The position numbers and the translations under genes were made by a program. Below the pieces are notes generated by a model, which was given only the letters and a program-made list of their open reading frames with translations, ran no database searches and was not told the origin of the DNA. A stretch of DNA of 14,088 bases from Rhodocyclaceae bacterium (lineage in GTDB: Bacteria; Pseudomonadota; Gammaproteobacteria; Burkholderiales; Rhodocyclaceae). Below, piece by piece: positions 8,045-14,088 of the stretch; the stretch's first letter is position 1; each line of letters starts with the position of its first letter. The stretch lies in contig JADFDL010000020.1 in the NCBI GenBank assembly GCA_018262875.1, positions 1-14,088 of the forward strand, read 5' to 3'.

Positions 8045-8062
8045 GCCGTCGCGCGCGACGGC
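8045..8062. repeat. 18-base perfect palindrome between two exported-protein genes
   Basis: GCCGTCGCGCGCGACGGC is a perfect inverted repeat with no spacer. It sits in the 58-base interval between the stop of the small exported protein (8079) and the start of the barrel gene (8020). It lacks a T-run on the transcribed side, so it is a poor intrinsic terminator. It could be a protein-binding operator or an mRNA hairpin that sets relative expression. It is too GC-rich to resemble a Zur box. Confidence 0.6.
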
Positions 8063-8078
8063 GAACTACAACGGAGCT

Positions 8079-8411
8079 TTAGAGAACGGAAGGCGGGGCG
8101 CGGGAATCGTAGCGCCGTATTGCGGAGACTGACTTTTCCTGCGGCGCCGGCAGGGCGGATTCAACGAAGGCGGGTGCGGCCGGTGCGCCCACCGTACTAC
8201 CCGGCAGCGCCGCATCGAGGCCGGCGAAGGCGGCGCAACTGGTGCAGGACTGGCCGAGGACGGCCGCGGCGGCGTGCTCGCCGTCCGTCGACTCGATTCC
8301 GACCGCCACCGGCGCGCCGAGGTGCGCCGCCCAGTGGGCGAACGCCGCCTGCTGCGCGCCGAACAGGCACAGCAGGGCGAGGACGGCGATCAGCTTGCGG
8401 TGGAAAGTCAT
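8079..8411 (-). CDS. Small exported DUF2946-like protein
   Basis: This 110-residue protein has a clear signal peptide (about 1-25, cleavage near FGAQQAAFA-HW). The mature part starts with two histidines (H26, H30), carries a CTSC motif (56-59) followed by AFAGLDAALPG, and ends with YDSRAPPSVL. This layout (short exported protein, early histidines, a Cys-x-x-Cys centre and an RAPP end) matches the DUF2946-like proteins often found by metal transport genes in beta-proteobacteria. No biochemical role is established. The cysteine and histidine residues could bind metal in the periplasm. The gene starts 10 bases after the rlmI stop with no strong ribosome site, so it may be coupled to rlmI or have a promoter inside that gene. 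The downstream barrel gene is in the same direction. The family call is tentative. Confidence 0.68.
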   Translation of the reverse strand: MTFHRKLIAVLALLCLFGAQQAAFAHWAAHLGAPVAVGIESTDGEHAAAAVLGQSCTSCAAFAGLDAALPGSTVGAPAAPAFVESALPAPQEKSVSAIRRYDSRAPPSVL

Positions 8412-8421
8412 GGTGCGGCGA

Positions 8422-9612
8422 TCATACCACCTGGCAAAGCAGGCCCTTCAGGTACTCGCCTTCCGGGAAAGCCAGCGCCACCGGATGGTCGGCGGCGGCG
8501 CCCAGCCGCCGCAGGATGCGTGCATCCGCCCCGGCATCGGCTGCCGCGCCGGCGACGATCTTCTGGAACAATTCCTGGCCGATGCCGCCCGAGCAAGAAT
8601 AGGTCATCAGCAGGCCGCCCGGGTTGAGCAGGCGGAAGCCGAGCAGGTTGATGTCCTTGTAGGCCCGCGCGGCGCGCCCGGCGTGGGCGGCGGAGGGGGC
8701 GAACTTGGGCGGGTCGAGGACGATCAGGTCGAAGCGCGCGCCGCTCTTCTTCAGCACGCGCAGTTCCTCGAACACATCGGCATCGCGCCACTCGGCGCGC
8801 TTGGCGGGCAACTGCGGATTCAGCGCCAGGTTGCGCCGCGCCGATTCCAGCGCCGCGCCGGAGCTGTCGATCGACAGCACCTGCGACGCGCCGCCGGCCA
8901 GCGCCTGCAGGCTGAAGCCGCCGGTGTAGCAGAAGCAGTTGAGCACGCTGCGCCCGGCGGAAAGCTCGCGCACCAGCCGCCGGTTCTCGCGCTGGTCGAG
9001 ATAGAAGCCGGTCTTGTGGCCGCCCGCGATGTCCACCTCCAGGCGAAGGCCGTACTCCTCGATCGCCACCGGGCCACCCGGCTCTTCGCCATGCAGAAAA
9101 CCGGTGCGGGCTTGCAGGCCTTCGAGTCCGCGCACATCCGAGTCGGAACGCTCGAAAACCCGCACGCAGCCCGTCGCCTGCACCAGCGCGGCGGCGATGG
9201 CGTCGCGCCATTTCTCCGCCCCGGCGCTGTTCAATTGCAGCACCACCGTCTCGCCGTAGCGGTCGGCGATGACGCCGGGCAGGCCGTCCGACTCGCCGTG
9301 GATCAAGCGCAGGCCCTGCTGGCCGCGCAGCTCGGGCAGCGCTTCGCGCGCGGCGACGGCGGCGGCGACGCGGCGCTTGAAGAAGGCGTGGTCGATGGTC
9401 TCTTCGATATCGAAGCTCCACAGCCGGGCGCGGATCTGCGAATGCGGGCTGAACGCCGCCCGCCCGAGCGGCCGGCCGTCGTGGGCGAACACGTCCACCG
9501 TGTCGCCGGCGCGGGCGCGGCCCTTCAGCGTGTCCACGGATCCCTCGAATATCCAGGGGTGGTGGCGCATCGCCGAGCGTTCCTTGTCGGCCTTGAGAAT
9601 GAGTTCGGCCAT
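8422..9612 (-). CDS. rlmI: RlmI-type 23S rRNA (cytosine-C5) methyltransferase
   Basis: This class I SAM-dependent methyltransferase is predicted to methylate C1962 of 23S rRNA. The 396-residue length equals that of E. coli RlmI. An N-terminal PUA RNA-binding domain (about 1-75, with RHHPWIFEGSVD at 16-27) leads to a middle segment (HGESDGLPGVIADRYG, 105-120) and the Rossmann methyltransferase fold. The SAM loop is VLNCFCYTGGFS (223-234), motif IV is DPPKF (300-304), and the likely catalytic cysteine is C340 in YSCSGG. The ATG at 9612 follows the DUF364 stop by two bases. A longer upstream frame is unlikely because the PUA domain begins at MAELILK. All catalytic residues look intact. Other family members act on other RNA positions, so the exact target is by homology. 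Confidence 0.93.
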   Translation of the reverse strand: MAELILKADKERSAMRHHPWIFEGSVDTLKGRARAGDTVDVFAHDGRPLGRAAFSPHSQIRARLWSFDIEETIDHAFFKRRVAAAVAAREALPELRGQQGLRLIHGESDGLPGVIADRYGETVVLQLNSAGAEKWRDAIAAALVQATGCVRVFERSDSDVRGLEGLQARTGFLHGEEPGGPVAIEEYGLRLEVDIAGGHKTGFYLDQRENRRLVRELSAGRSVLNCFCYTGGFSLQALAGGASQVLSIDSSGAALESARRNLALNPQLPAKRAEWRDADVFEELRVLKKSGARFDLIVLDPPKFAPSAAHAGRAARAYKDINLLGFRLLNPGGLLMTYSCSGGIGQELFQKIVAGAAADAGADARILRRLGAAADHPVALAFPEGEYLKGLLCQVV

Positions 9613-9614
9613 GG

Positions 9615-10451
9615 TTATTTTATTGTTTCGAGCAGGGCATCGAGCCCGGGATAGCGTTGCGGCGTCAGGGTCGCCTTGCGCGAGGTTTCGCCCCACTTCT
9701 CTCCCGCGGCGCAGCGCGCGAGGAAGGCTTCGGCATCGACCACCCAGGCGGTGCCGACCGCGGAGACGCCGGCGGCGAACAGCGGATCGGGCGGACAGCC
9801 GGCCGAGGGGCCGACGATGGCGATGGCCTCGGCGCCGCGCCAGCAGCCGGCCACCGCCTCGAAAGTGTCGTTCAGCAGCAGCGTGCTGGTCGACACGATC
9901 TTGTTGCAGCCGGCGAGGCGCTGCGCGTCGAGCGTGACGACGAGTCCCGGTTCCTCGCGCACCAGCTCGGCCTTCAGTTCCAGCACGGTCACCGAGATGC
10001 CCAGCGTCCGCGCCTGCTCGATGAGCGGCGTGAAATGGCCCACCATGCCGAGGCGGTCGCCCGGCTTGAGTCCGAGCGAGCCGAAGGAATCTATCGAGTC
10101 GTCGGCCACGAAACCGGCGCGGTCGTAGAGGCGGCGCGTCAGGGCGTTGATCGTCGCGAGACCGAGGGCGCGCGCAGCGCCGTCGCTCATCGCAAAACCT
10201 TGCACCAGGTCCATCGCCGCGCAGCCGGCCTGCTGACTGCCCGCATGCAGCGCCGCCAGCGTGCCGTCAAGCAGCGTGAAGGCGAGGCCGACGCTGCCGT
10301 CGTCGAGCTGCACGGCGCAGAACTCGCCCTCCTTGCCCGGCCGGTCGGCGAGTGGCGGCAGGACGACACGCTTCACGCGCGCCGGCCCCAGCGCCACATC
10401 GATGCGCTGCGCGGCGTCGACCAGCCAGCTTCGTATCGGCGGCAGGCTCAT
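9615..10451 (-). CDS. DUF364 (putative heavy-metal chelation) domain protein
   Basis: This 278-residue soluble protein matches the DUF4213/DUF364 family. The first part (about 1-110) has an alpha/beta start, and the second is a Rossmann-like domain. Signature stretches are LGMVGHFTPLIEQA (about 135-148), PGLVVTLDAQRLAGCNKIV (about 172-190), STSTLLLNDTFEAV and IVGPSAGCPPDPLFAAGVSA (about 218-237), then RYPGLDALL near the end. The Pfam name suggests heavy-metal chelation by fold, but no member's function is settled. Its place upstream of rlmI and the metal-uptake block may be meaningful or coincidental. The ATG at 10451 was chosen because conserved sequence begins at MSLPPIRSWL. An in-frame reading that continues 34 codons upstream would encode part of the REP repeat and is rejected. 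Confidence 0.85.
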   Translation of the reverse strand: MSLPPIRSWLVDAAQRIDVALGPARVKRVVLPPLADRPGKEGEFCAVQLDDGSVGLAFTLLDGTLAALHAGSQQAGCAAMDLVQGFAMSDGAARALGLATINALTRRLYDRAGFVADDSIDSFGSLGLKPGDRLGMVGHFTPLIEQARTLGISVTVLELKAELVREEPGLVVTLDAQRLAGCNKIVSTSTLLLNDTFEAVAGCWRGAEAIAIVGPSAGCPPDPLFAAGVSAVGTAWVVDAEAFLARCAAGEKWGETSRKATLTPQRYPGLDALLETIK

Positions 10452-10460
10452 TTTCTGCCT

Positions 10461-10553
10461 GTGGGAGCGGCGTACTCGCCGCGATAAATCCCCCGGCCCT
10501 GCGGGCCACCCCCTTTTGCAAAGGGGGGTTCGCGGCGAGTACGCCGCTCCCAC
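10461..10553. repeat. Composite REP element: two opposed GTGG-headed palindromes
   Basis: Two perfectly complementary 24-base arms lie at 10461-10484 and 10530-10553. Each arm opens with GTGGGA (on the plus strand for the left arm, on the minus strand for the right) followed by a hairpin with a 6-bp stem GCGGCG/CGCCGC and a 4-base loop (stems at 10467-10482 and 10532-10547). The GTRG head plus palindrome is the known signature of REP elements moved by RAYT transposases. The 45-base centre holds two more hairpins, GGCCC-TGC-GGGCC (10495-10507) and CCCCCTTT-TGC-AAAGGGGG (10511-10529, approximate edges). It fills most of the xerC-DUF364 interval and may stabilise or end the transcript. Confidence 0.85.
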
Positions 10554-10590
10554 ATCGATATTTCAATGCTGTGCATGCTTTGGCCCGAGT

Positions 10591-11496
10591 TCATTTCTTC
10601 TTCGCCCGTGGATGCGCCGCGTCGTAGACCTTGGCCAGATGCATGAAATCCAGATGCGTATACACCTGCGTCGTGCCGATGCTCGAATGCCCGAGCATTT
10701 CCTGCACGGCGCGCAGATCGCCGGAGGATTGCAGCATGTGCGATGCGAAGGAGTGGCGCAGCATGTGCGGATGGACATGAGCGCCGAGACCGGCCCGCCT
10801 TCCCCAGCGGTCGAGGCGCAACTGGATCATGCGCATCGACAGGCGCGTGCCGCGCCGGCTGACGAACAGCGCCGGGCAGTCGGCGGCGGCCATCTCGCCG
10901 CGCCGCGTCAGCCAGGCCGCCAGCGCCGCGCGCGCCTTGGCGCCGACCGGCACCGTGCGCGTCTTTTCACGCTTGCCGGTGACGGTCACTTCGCCCGCCG
11001 CCAGGTCCTGCGCCACGTTGCAATCGAGGCCCGCGAGTTCGGCCAGGCGCAGGCCGGAGGAGTAGCACAACTCGAACATCGCCCTGTCGCGCAACTCCAG
11101 CAGGCCGTCGGCCTCCCGCTCCAGCAGCGCATAGGCCTGGTCGGTCGAGAGCACCGAGGGCAGGGCCTTCTTCGACTTCGGCGCGCGCACGCTGAGGCAG
11201 GGGTTTTGCGTGACGCCATGGCCGCGCGCCAGCCAGTTGAAGAAGCCGCGCCAGGCCGACAGAACGCGGGCCAGCGAGCGGCCGGACAGGCCGCGCCCAT
11301 GCAATTGCGCGACAAAGCGGCGAATGTCGTGGTGCTTGAGCTTGTCGAGCGGGGCGGCGCCGGCCAGGGACAGCAGCGCGGCAAGGTCATGGCCGTAGCT
11401 TTCCAGGGTGAGCGGACGGACACGGCGCCGGTGGGCCAGTTCGTCGAGCCAGGCGGCGGCGGCCGCACGGGCTTCTTCGCCTGTCAGGCCGCTCAA
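10591..11496 (-). CDS. xerC: XerC tyrosine recombinase
   Basis: XerC acts with XerD at dif to resolve chromosome dimers before division. The protein has 301 residues, a normal length. The N-terminal SAM-like core-binding domain covers about 12-95, and the catalytic domain about 110-290. Catalytic residues are R150 (SSGLRLAEL), K175 (VTGKREKTR), H244 and R247 (HPHMLRHSFASH), H270 (MLGHSSIGTTQVYTH) and the nucleophile Y279. The start is TTG at 11496, supported by a GGAG site six bases upstream inside the last codons of the DUF484 gene; no ATG fits better. The order dapF-DUF484-xerC is the same as dapF-yigA-xerC in E. coli, which favours XerC over XerD. No HAD-family yigB gene follows; a repeat and the DUF364 gene come next. 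Confidence 0.96.
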   Translation of the reverse strand: MSGLTGEEARAAAAAWLDELAHRRRVRPLTLESYGHDLAALLSLAGAAPLDKLKHHDIRRFVAQLHGRGLSGRSLARVLSAWRGFFNWLARGHGVTQNPCLSVRAPKSKKALPSVLSTDQAYALLEREADGLLELRDRAMFELCYSSGLRLAELAGLDCNVAQDLAAGEVTVTGKREKTRTVPVGAKARAALAAWLTRRGEMAAADCPALFVSRRGTRLSMRMIQLRLDRWGRRAGLGAHVHPHMLRHSFASHMLQSSGDLRAVQEMLGHSSIGTTQVYTHLDFMHLAKVYDAAHPRAKKK

Positions 11497-11499
11497 GGA

Positions 11500-12150
11500 T
11501 TACTCCAAAGTTCTCAACAGAGCCGCGCTCGCAAGGTCTCCGATGTGGCCGAGATACAGCGTGCCCATCTCAGGATAGAAACGCTGCACGTCCTCCGAGC
11601 CGAGGGCCAGCAGGCCGACCGTTTCGGCTTCGCGCCGCAACGCCACCAGCGCCACCGAACGCACCTGCTCGCCGGCTTCGCCGAACCAGGCGGCGGCCTC
11701 GAAGCCGGCATTGGCGCCGCAATAGGGATGCGCCAGCCCGGCGGCGAAGATGCGCGTCTGTTCATTCACCTCGGCGAACTCCGCCGCATCGGCCTGCGCC
11801 GGCAAGTTCCACAGGCGGAAGGCAGCATGCGGCACGGCGAAGTCCTCGCCGAGATGCGAGAAGAGGACACGCCGCGCCGCGGCGAAATCCCGCGCGCCGG
11901 CCAACGCCGCCGCCAGACGATGCACCTTTTCGCCGATGGCGTCGTTCTCCTCGCCGAAGCGGATCATCTCGCCGAGTTTGCTTTCCAGCAGCTTGGCCTT
12001 CTCGCGCAGCGTCAGTATCTGCCGCTCGGTGATCGAGATGGCGCGCCCGCCGTGCGGATGCGGGATATAGAGCTGCGCCAGCAGGTCGGCGTACTCCTCG
12101 AAGAACTTCGGGTGGTCCTGCAGGTAGCGGGCGATCTCGTCGGCTTTCAT
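11500..12150 (-). CDS. DUF484 (YigA-like) family protein
   Basis: This 216-residue cytoplasmic protein belongs to DUF484, a GAF-like family of unknown function. The N-terminus carries the family signature MKADEIARYLQDHPKFFEEY with a following PHPHGG segment. A coiled-coil-prone helix follows (about 40-85, SITERQILTLREKAKLLESK). The GAF-like domain then covers about 95-215, with ALVALRREAETVGLLALGS near its end. The start at 12150 is preferred over an ATG three codons upstream: a GGGAG site at 12161-12165 lies 10 bases before 12150 but only 1 base before the other ATG. It sits between dapF (17 bases upstream) and xerC (3-base gap), the same neighbours as yigA in E. coli. No catalytic residues are recognised. 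Confidence 0.9.
   Translation of the reverse strand: MKADEIARYLQDHPKFFEEYADLLAQLYIPHPHGGRAISITERQILTLREKAKLLESKLGEMIRFGEENDAIGEKVHRLAAALAGARDFAAARRVLFSHLGEDFAVPHAAFRLWNLPAQADAAEFAEVNEQTRIFAAGLAHPYCGANAGFEAAAWFGEAGEQVRSVALVALRREAETVGLLALGSEDVQRFYPEMGTLYLGHIGDLASAALLRTLE
11503..11506 (-). promoter_or_regulatory. Ribosome binding site supporting the TTG start of xerC
   Basis: GGAG is read on the minus strand, six bases before the TTG at 11496, and is formed by the last sense codons of the DUF484 gene. It makes the rare TTG start credible and couples xerC translation to the end of the upstream gene. Confidence 0.7.
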
Positions 12151-12167
12151 TCTTGTCATTCTCCCTT

Positions 12168-12998
12168 TCAGATTTCAATCTCGCTGTCGAACACCGTTAC
12201 CGCCGGGCCGGTCATCGACACGGGCTGCCCCGGCCCGCCCCAGGCGATCGTCAGTTCGCCGCCGCGCGTCGCCACCCGCACCGGCGAATCGAGCAGGCCG
12301 CGCGCGATGCCGGCAGCGACGGCGGCGCAGGCGCCGGTGCCGCAGGCGAGCGTCTCGCCGGCGCCGCGCTCATGGACGCGCAGGCGGATCGCGTTGCGAT
12401 TCACCACCTGCATGAAGCCGGCGTTCACCCGCTGCGGAAAGCGCGGATGGTTCTCGATGAGCGGGCCTTGCCCGGCGACCGGTGCGATATCGACGTTGGC
12501 CACCACCTGCACCGCGTGCGGATTGCCCATCGAAAGGGCGGTGATGTCGACGCTGGCACCGTCGAGCTGCAAGGGCTGCACCAGCGCATCGCTTTCGCTG
12601 ACGAAGGGCACGCGCGTCGGCTCGAAGCGCGGCACGCCCATGCTCACCGTGACGAGGCCGTCCGCCTCCAGGCGCGGCTCGATCAGGCCGCCCTTCGTCT
12701 CGACGCGGATGGCGCGCTTTCCGGTCAGGCCTTTCTCGTGCACGAAGCGCACGAAGCAGCGCGCGCCGTTGCCGCACTGCTCCACCTCGCCGCCGTCGGG
12801 ATTGAAAATGCGGTAACGGAAGTCGGCGTCCGGCCGCGCCGTTTTCTCGACGACGAGGATCTGGTCGCAGCCGACGCCGAAATGGCGGTCGGCAAGGAAG
12901 CGCGCCTGCGCCGGCGTCAAGTCGATGGCCTGCGTGACGGCATCGAGCACGACGAAGTCGTTGCCGAGGCCGTGCATTTTCGTAAAGCGTATTTTCAT
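12168..12998 (-). CDS. dapF: Diaminopimelate epimerase
   Basis: DapF converts LL- to meso-diaminopimelate, the precursor of lysine and of the peptidoglycan cross-link, in the cytoplasm without a cofactor. The 276-residue length fits the family. The start [19 protein letters not shown] is diagnostic. The two catalytic cysteines are C75 ([10 protein letters not shown]) and C219 ([11 protein letters not shown]). Substrate-binding blocks FNPDGG (65-70), MGNPHAV (157-163) and HERGAGET (209-216) are all intact. The ATG at 12998 overlaps the stop of the CoA-binding gene as ATGA. An upstream in-frame reading of 23 codons corresponds to repeat sequence and is rejected. The gene heads the conserved dapF-DUF484-xerC group. 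Confidence 0.97.
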   Translation of the reverse strand: MKIRFTKMHGLGNDFVVLDAVTQAIDLTPAQARFLADRHFGVGCDQILVVEKTARPDADFRYRIFNPDGGEVEQCGNGARCFVRFVHEKGLTGKRAIRVETKGGLIEPRLEADGLVTVSMGVPRFEPTRVPFVSESDALVQPLQLDGASVDITALSMGNPHAVQVVANVDIAPVAGQGPLIENHPRFPQRVNAGFMQVVNRNAIRLRVHERGAGETLACGTGACAAVAAGIARGLLDSPVRVATRGGELTIAWGGPGQPVSMTGPAVTVFDSEIEI

Positions 12999-13507
12999 GC
13001 CGCCCCGCCGCCGGGCCGCCCCAAGGCGGGGCCAGTCAACGAGCAGGAGCCGCGCAGCGGCGAACAACCGTCACCCCCTTCCCGGGGAAGGGGGGCGGGG
13101 GGAAGGCTCGTTAAGTCTCTCCAGATGCAGCGGTCCATCACCACCGTCATGCCGCCGGCAACGGCCTTTTCGGCAGCCTCCTCATTGACGACGCCGTCCT
13201 GCAGCCAGAGGCGCGTCAGGCCCAGGCGCAGGCACTCGTCGACGATCGGCCCGACATGCTCGGGCGAGCGGAAGACGTCCACCAGGTCGATCTTCTCCGG
13301 CACCTCGGCGAGCGAGCCGTAGGCCTTCTCGCCCAGCACCGACTCCACCTTCGGCCGCACCGGGATGACGCGAAAGCCGAAGCCCTGCAGGGCGCGGGCG
13401 ATGCGGTAGGCGGGACGGGCGGGATTCGGCGACAGGCCGACCACGGCGATGGTCTTCGCCTCGCGCAGCAGGGCGCAGATCGCGTCGGGAGCGGGGTTGC
13501 GGAACAT
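12995..13507 (-). CDS. YccU-type CoA-binding (Rossmann) protein with repeat-derived C-terminal tail
   Basis: This 170-residue protein is mostly a CoA-binding Rossmann domain like E. coli YccU (about 137 residues). Signatures are [19 protein letters not shown] (19-37), [10 protein letters not shown] (44-53), the [13 protein letters not shown] segment (68-80), [12 protein letters not shown] (100-111) and MTVVMDRC (120-127). Homologues usually stop soon after MDRC. Here the frame continues about 36 more residues (135-170, starting [12 protein letters not shown]). This tail is Pro/Gly-rich, unlike a folded extension, and coincides with a cluster of palindromes at 13010-13110. The stop lies exactly on the dapF start (ATGA). 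The ATG at 13507 is 25 bases after the acyltransferase stop, and no strong ribosome site is seen. The role of this family is poorly known, probably a binding protein for CoA or a nucleotide. Confidence 0.85.
   Translation of the reverse strand: MFRNPAPDAICALLREAKTIAVVGLSPNPARPAYRIARALQGFGFRVIPVRPKVESVLGEKAYGSLAEVPEKIDLVDVFRSPEHVGPIVDECLRLGLTRLWLQDGVVNEEAAEKAVAGGMTVVMDRCIWRDLTSLPPAPLPREGGDGCSPLRGSCSLTGPALGRPGGGAA
13010..13110. repeat. Cluster of palindromic repeats at the CoA-binding gene end
   Basis: Three hairpins lie in a row: CCGCC-CCAA-GGCGG (near 13016-13030), GCCGC-GCA-GCGGC (13049-13061), and a strong one with arms CCCCCTTCCC (13074-13083) and GGGAAGGGGG (13085-13094) around a single G. 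G/C runs extend to about 13102. This is the form of a widespread proteobacterial intergenic repeat of the CCCTTCCCGGGGAAGGG type. Here it is translated as the tail of the CoA-binding protein. Edges are approximate, and the repeat family is not identified beyond its general form. Confidence 0.7.
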
Positions 13508-13532
13508 GGGCGAATCTTACATGAGGCAACGT

Positions 13533-14088
13533 TCAATAAGGCCGCTTCTCGCCCTGCGGCCGCGTCTTGAAGCGCTTGTGCACCCAGTAGTACTGCTCGG
13601 GCATCTCGGCGATGCGCTGCTCGATCCAGGCGTTCATGCGCAGCGTGTCGGCCTCGATGCTCTCGCCGGGATAGTCCGGCCACGGCTCGCCGAGTTCGAC
13701 GACATAGCCCGCCTCGCCCGGCAGCATGCGCGCGATGCAGGGGATCACCGCGGCGCCGGTCATGCGCGCCAGGCGCGAGAGGCCGGTGATGGTCGCCGCC
13801 GGCACGCCGAAGAAGGGCACGAAGATGGTATCGCGCTGACCGTAGTCCATGTCCGGCAGGTAGTAGAAGGGCTGGCCGGCCTTCATGCCGCGGATGGCCT
13901 GACGCACGCCCTCCTGGCGCGAGAGCAGCTTCGAGTGGCCGAAGCGCAGGCGGCCCTTGTACAGCGCGGCGTTGCAGTAGAAATTCTTCTGCTGGGCGTA
14001 GATGCTCACCATGTCGAGTTCCAGGGTAAGCCGCGTCCAGCCCATGTCGAGGCCGACGAAATGCGGCACGAAGAGGATCACCGGCCTG
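13533..14088 (-). CDS. Lipid A biosynthesis lauroyl/myristoyl-type acyltransferase (LpxL/HtrB family), 5' end outside window
   Basis: This is the C-terminal part of an inner-membrane acyltransferase that adds a secondary acyl chain to lipid A. The frame runs to the window edge, reading RPVILFVPHFVGLDMG at its start, so the N-terminal membrane anchor and first strand are outside; a GTG at 14081 is internal. The HxxxxD catalytic motif is HFVGLD. Further LpxL-family marks are the LLSRQEGVRQAIRGMKAGQ helix, YYLPDMDYGQRD (the PDxDxG block), FFGVPAATITGLSRLARMTGA and YYWVHKRFKTRP near the end. The last is the usual C-terminal signature of the family. Beta-proteobacteria often carry two such genes in tandem; a partner upstream would be outside this window. 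It is the first gene in the window on the minus strand, 25 bases before the CoA-binding gene. Confidence 0.92.
   Translation of the reverse strand, partial: RPVILFVPHFVGLDMGWTRLTLELDMVSIYAQQKNFYCNAALYKGRLRFGHSKLLSRQEGVRQAIRGMKAGQPFYYLPDMDYGQRDTIFVPFFGVPAATITGLSRLARMTGAAVIPCIARMLPGEAGYVVELGEPWPDYPGESIEADTLRMNAWIEQRIAEMPEQYYWVHKRFKTRPQGEKRPY

Noticed and set aside
8400..8480. Zur-type operator ahead of the metal-uptake block
   Set aside because: The ten-base gap and the end of rlmI were read for an AT-rich inverted repeat. Only a 4-bp GGTG/CACC match was seen, which is not enough.
10452..10553. N-terminal extension of the DUF364 protein through the REP element
   Set aside because: The extra 34 codons encode repeat sequence, and conserved family sequence starts at the ATG at 10451.
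10261..12816. Very long plus-strand open frame opposite DUF364, xerC, DUF484 and dapF
   Set aside because: The minus-strand genes have clear families and catalytic residues. The plus-strand translation is Arg/Ala/Gln/His-rich low-complexity sequence, as expected for an antisense frame in GC-rich DNA.
1..14088. CRISPR array, tRNA or rRNA genes, transposase or phage genes
   Set aside because: No regularly spaced repeats, no tRNA-like cloverleaf and no mobile-element protein were recognised on either strand. The tyrosine recombinase present is the housekeeping XerC.

Overview
The window reads as a GC-rich (clearly above 60% by eye) chromosomal segment of a betaproteobacterium, most likely of the Rhodocyclales or a close relative. 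This placement is inference. It rests on a RegB/RegA redox pair whose DNA-binding helix is nearly that of Rhodobacter RegA, an HslV beginning MEQYHGTTI as in beta-proteobacteria, the dapF-DUF484-xerC gene order, and GTGG-headed REP repeats. Coding density is very high. No tRNA, rRNA, CRISPR array or transposase gene is visible. The largest gene-free stretch is only about 139 bases (10452-10590), and a composite repeat fills most of it.

Layout: positions 2-981 (+) hold the 3' end of a RegB-type sensor kinase and a complete RegA-type regulator, overlapping at ATGA. Everything from 1030 to the right edge lies on the minus strand. Read in its direction of transcription, that strand starts with a lipid A acyltransferase cut by the window edge (14088-13533). 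A YccU-type CoA-binding protein, dapF, a DUF484 protein and xerC follow (13507-10591). A REP-type inverted repeat (10461-10553) separates these from a DUF364 protein and an RlmI-type 23S rRNA methyltransferase (10451-8422). Next is a four-gene metal-uptake block (8411-5097): a small exported DUF2946-like protein, a porin-like barrel with histidine patches, a cluster-9 substrate-binding protein and a ZnuB-like permease. A protein with two copies of a helical-plus-STAS unit (5033-3810) follows, then hslV, hslU and an AEC-family carrier (3772-1030).

How the genes work together: HslV and HslU form one ATP-dependent protease. The binding protein and permease form the core of a Zn/Mn-type importer. 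Its ATPase is not in the window, and the barrel and the small exported protein look like its outer-membrane and periplasmic partners. DapF feeds lysine and peptidoglycan synthesis, XerC resolves chromosome dimers, and the acyltransferase finishes lipid A. Many junctions are ATGA overlaps or gaps of 2-17 bases, so translational coupling is the rule.

Most of the window is ordinary housekeeping sequence. The less ordinary parts are the metal-uptake block with two poorly characterised exported proteins, the duplicated STAS protein, and three places where short repeats have entered or abutted genes. In one of these a repeat lies in frame inside the binding protein. In another a repeat has become the C-terminal tail of the CoA-binding protein and places its stop codon on the dapF start.
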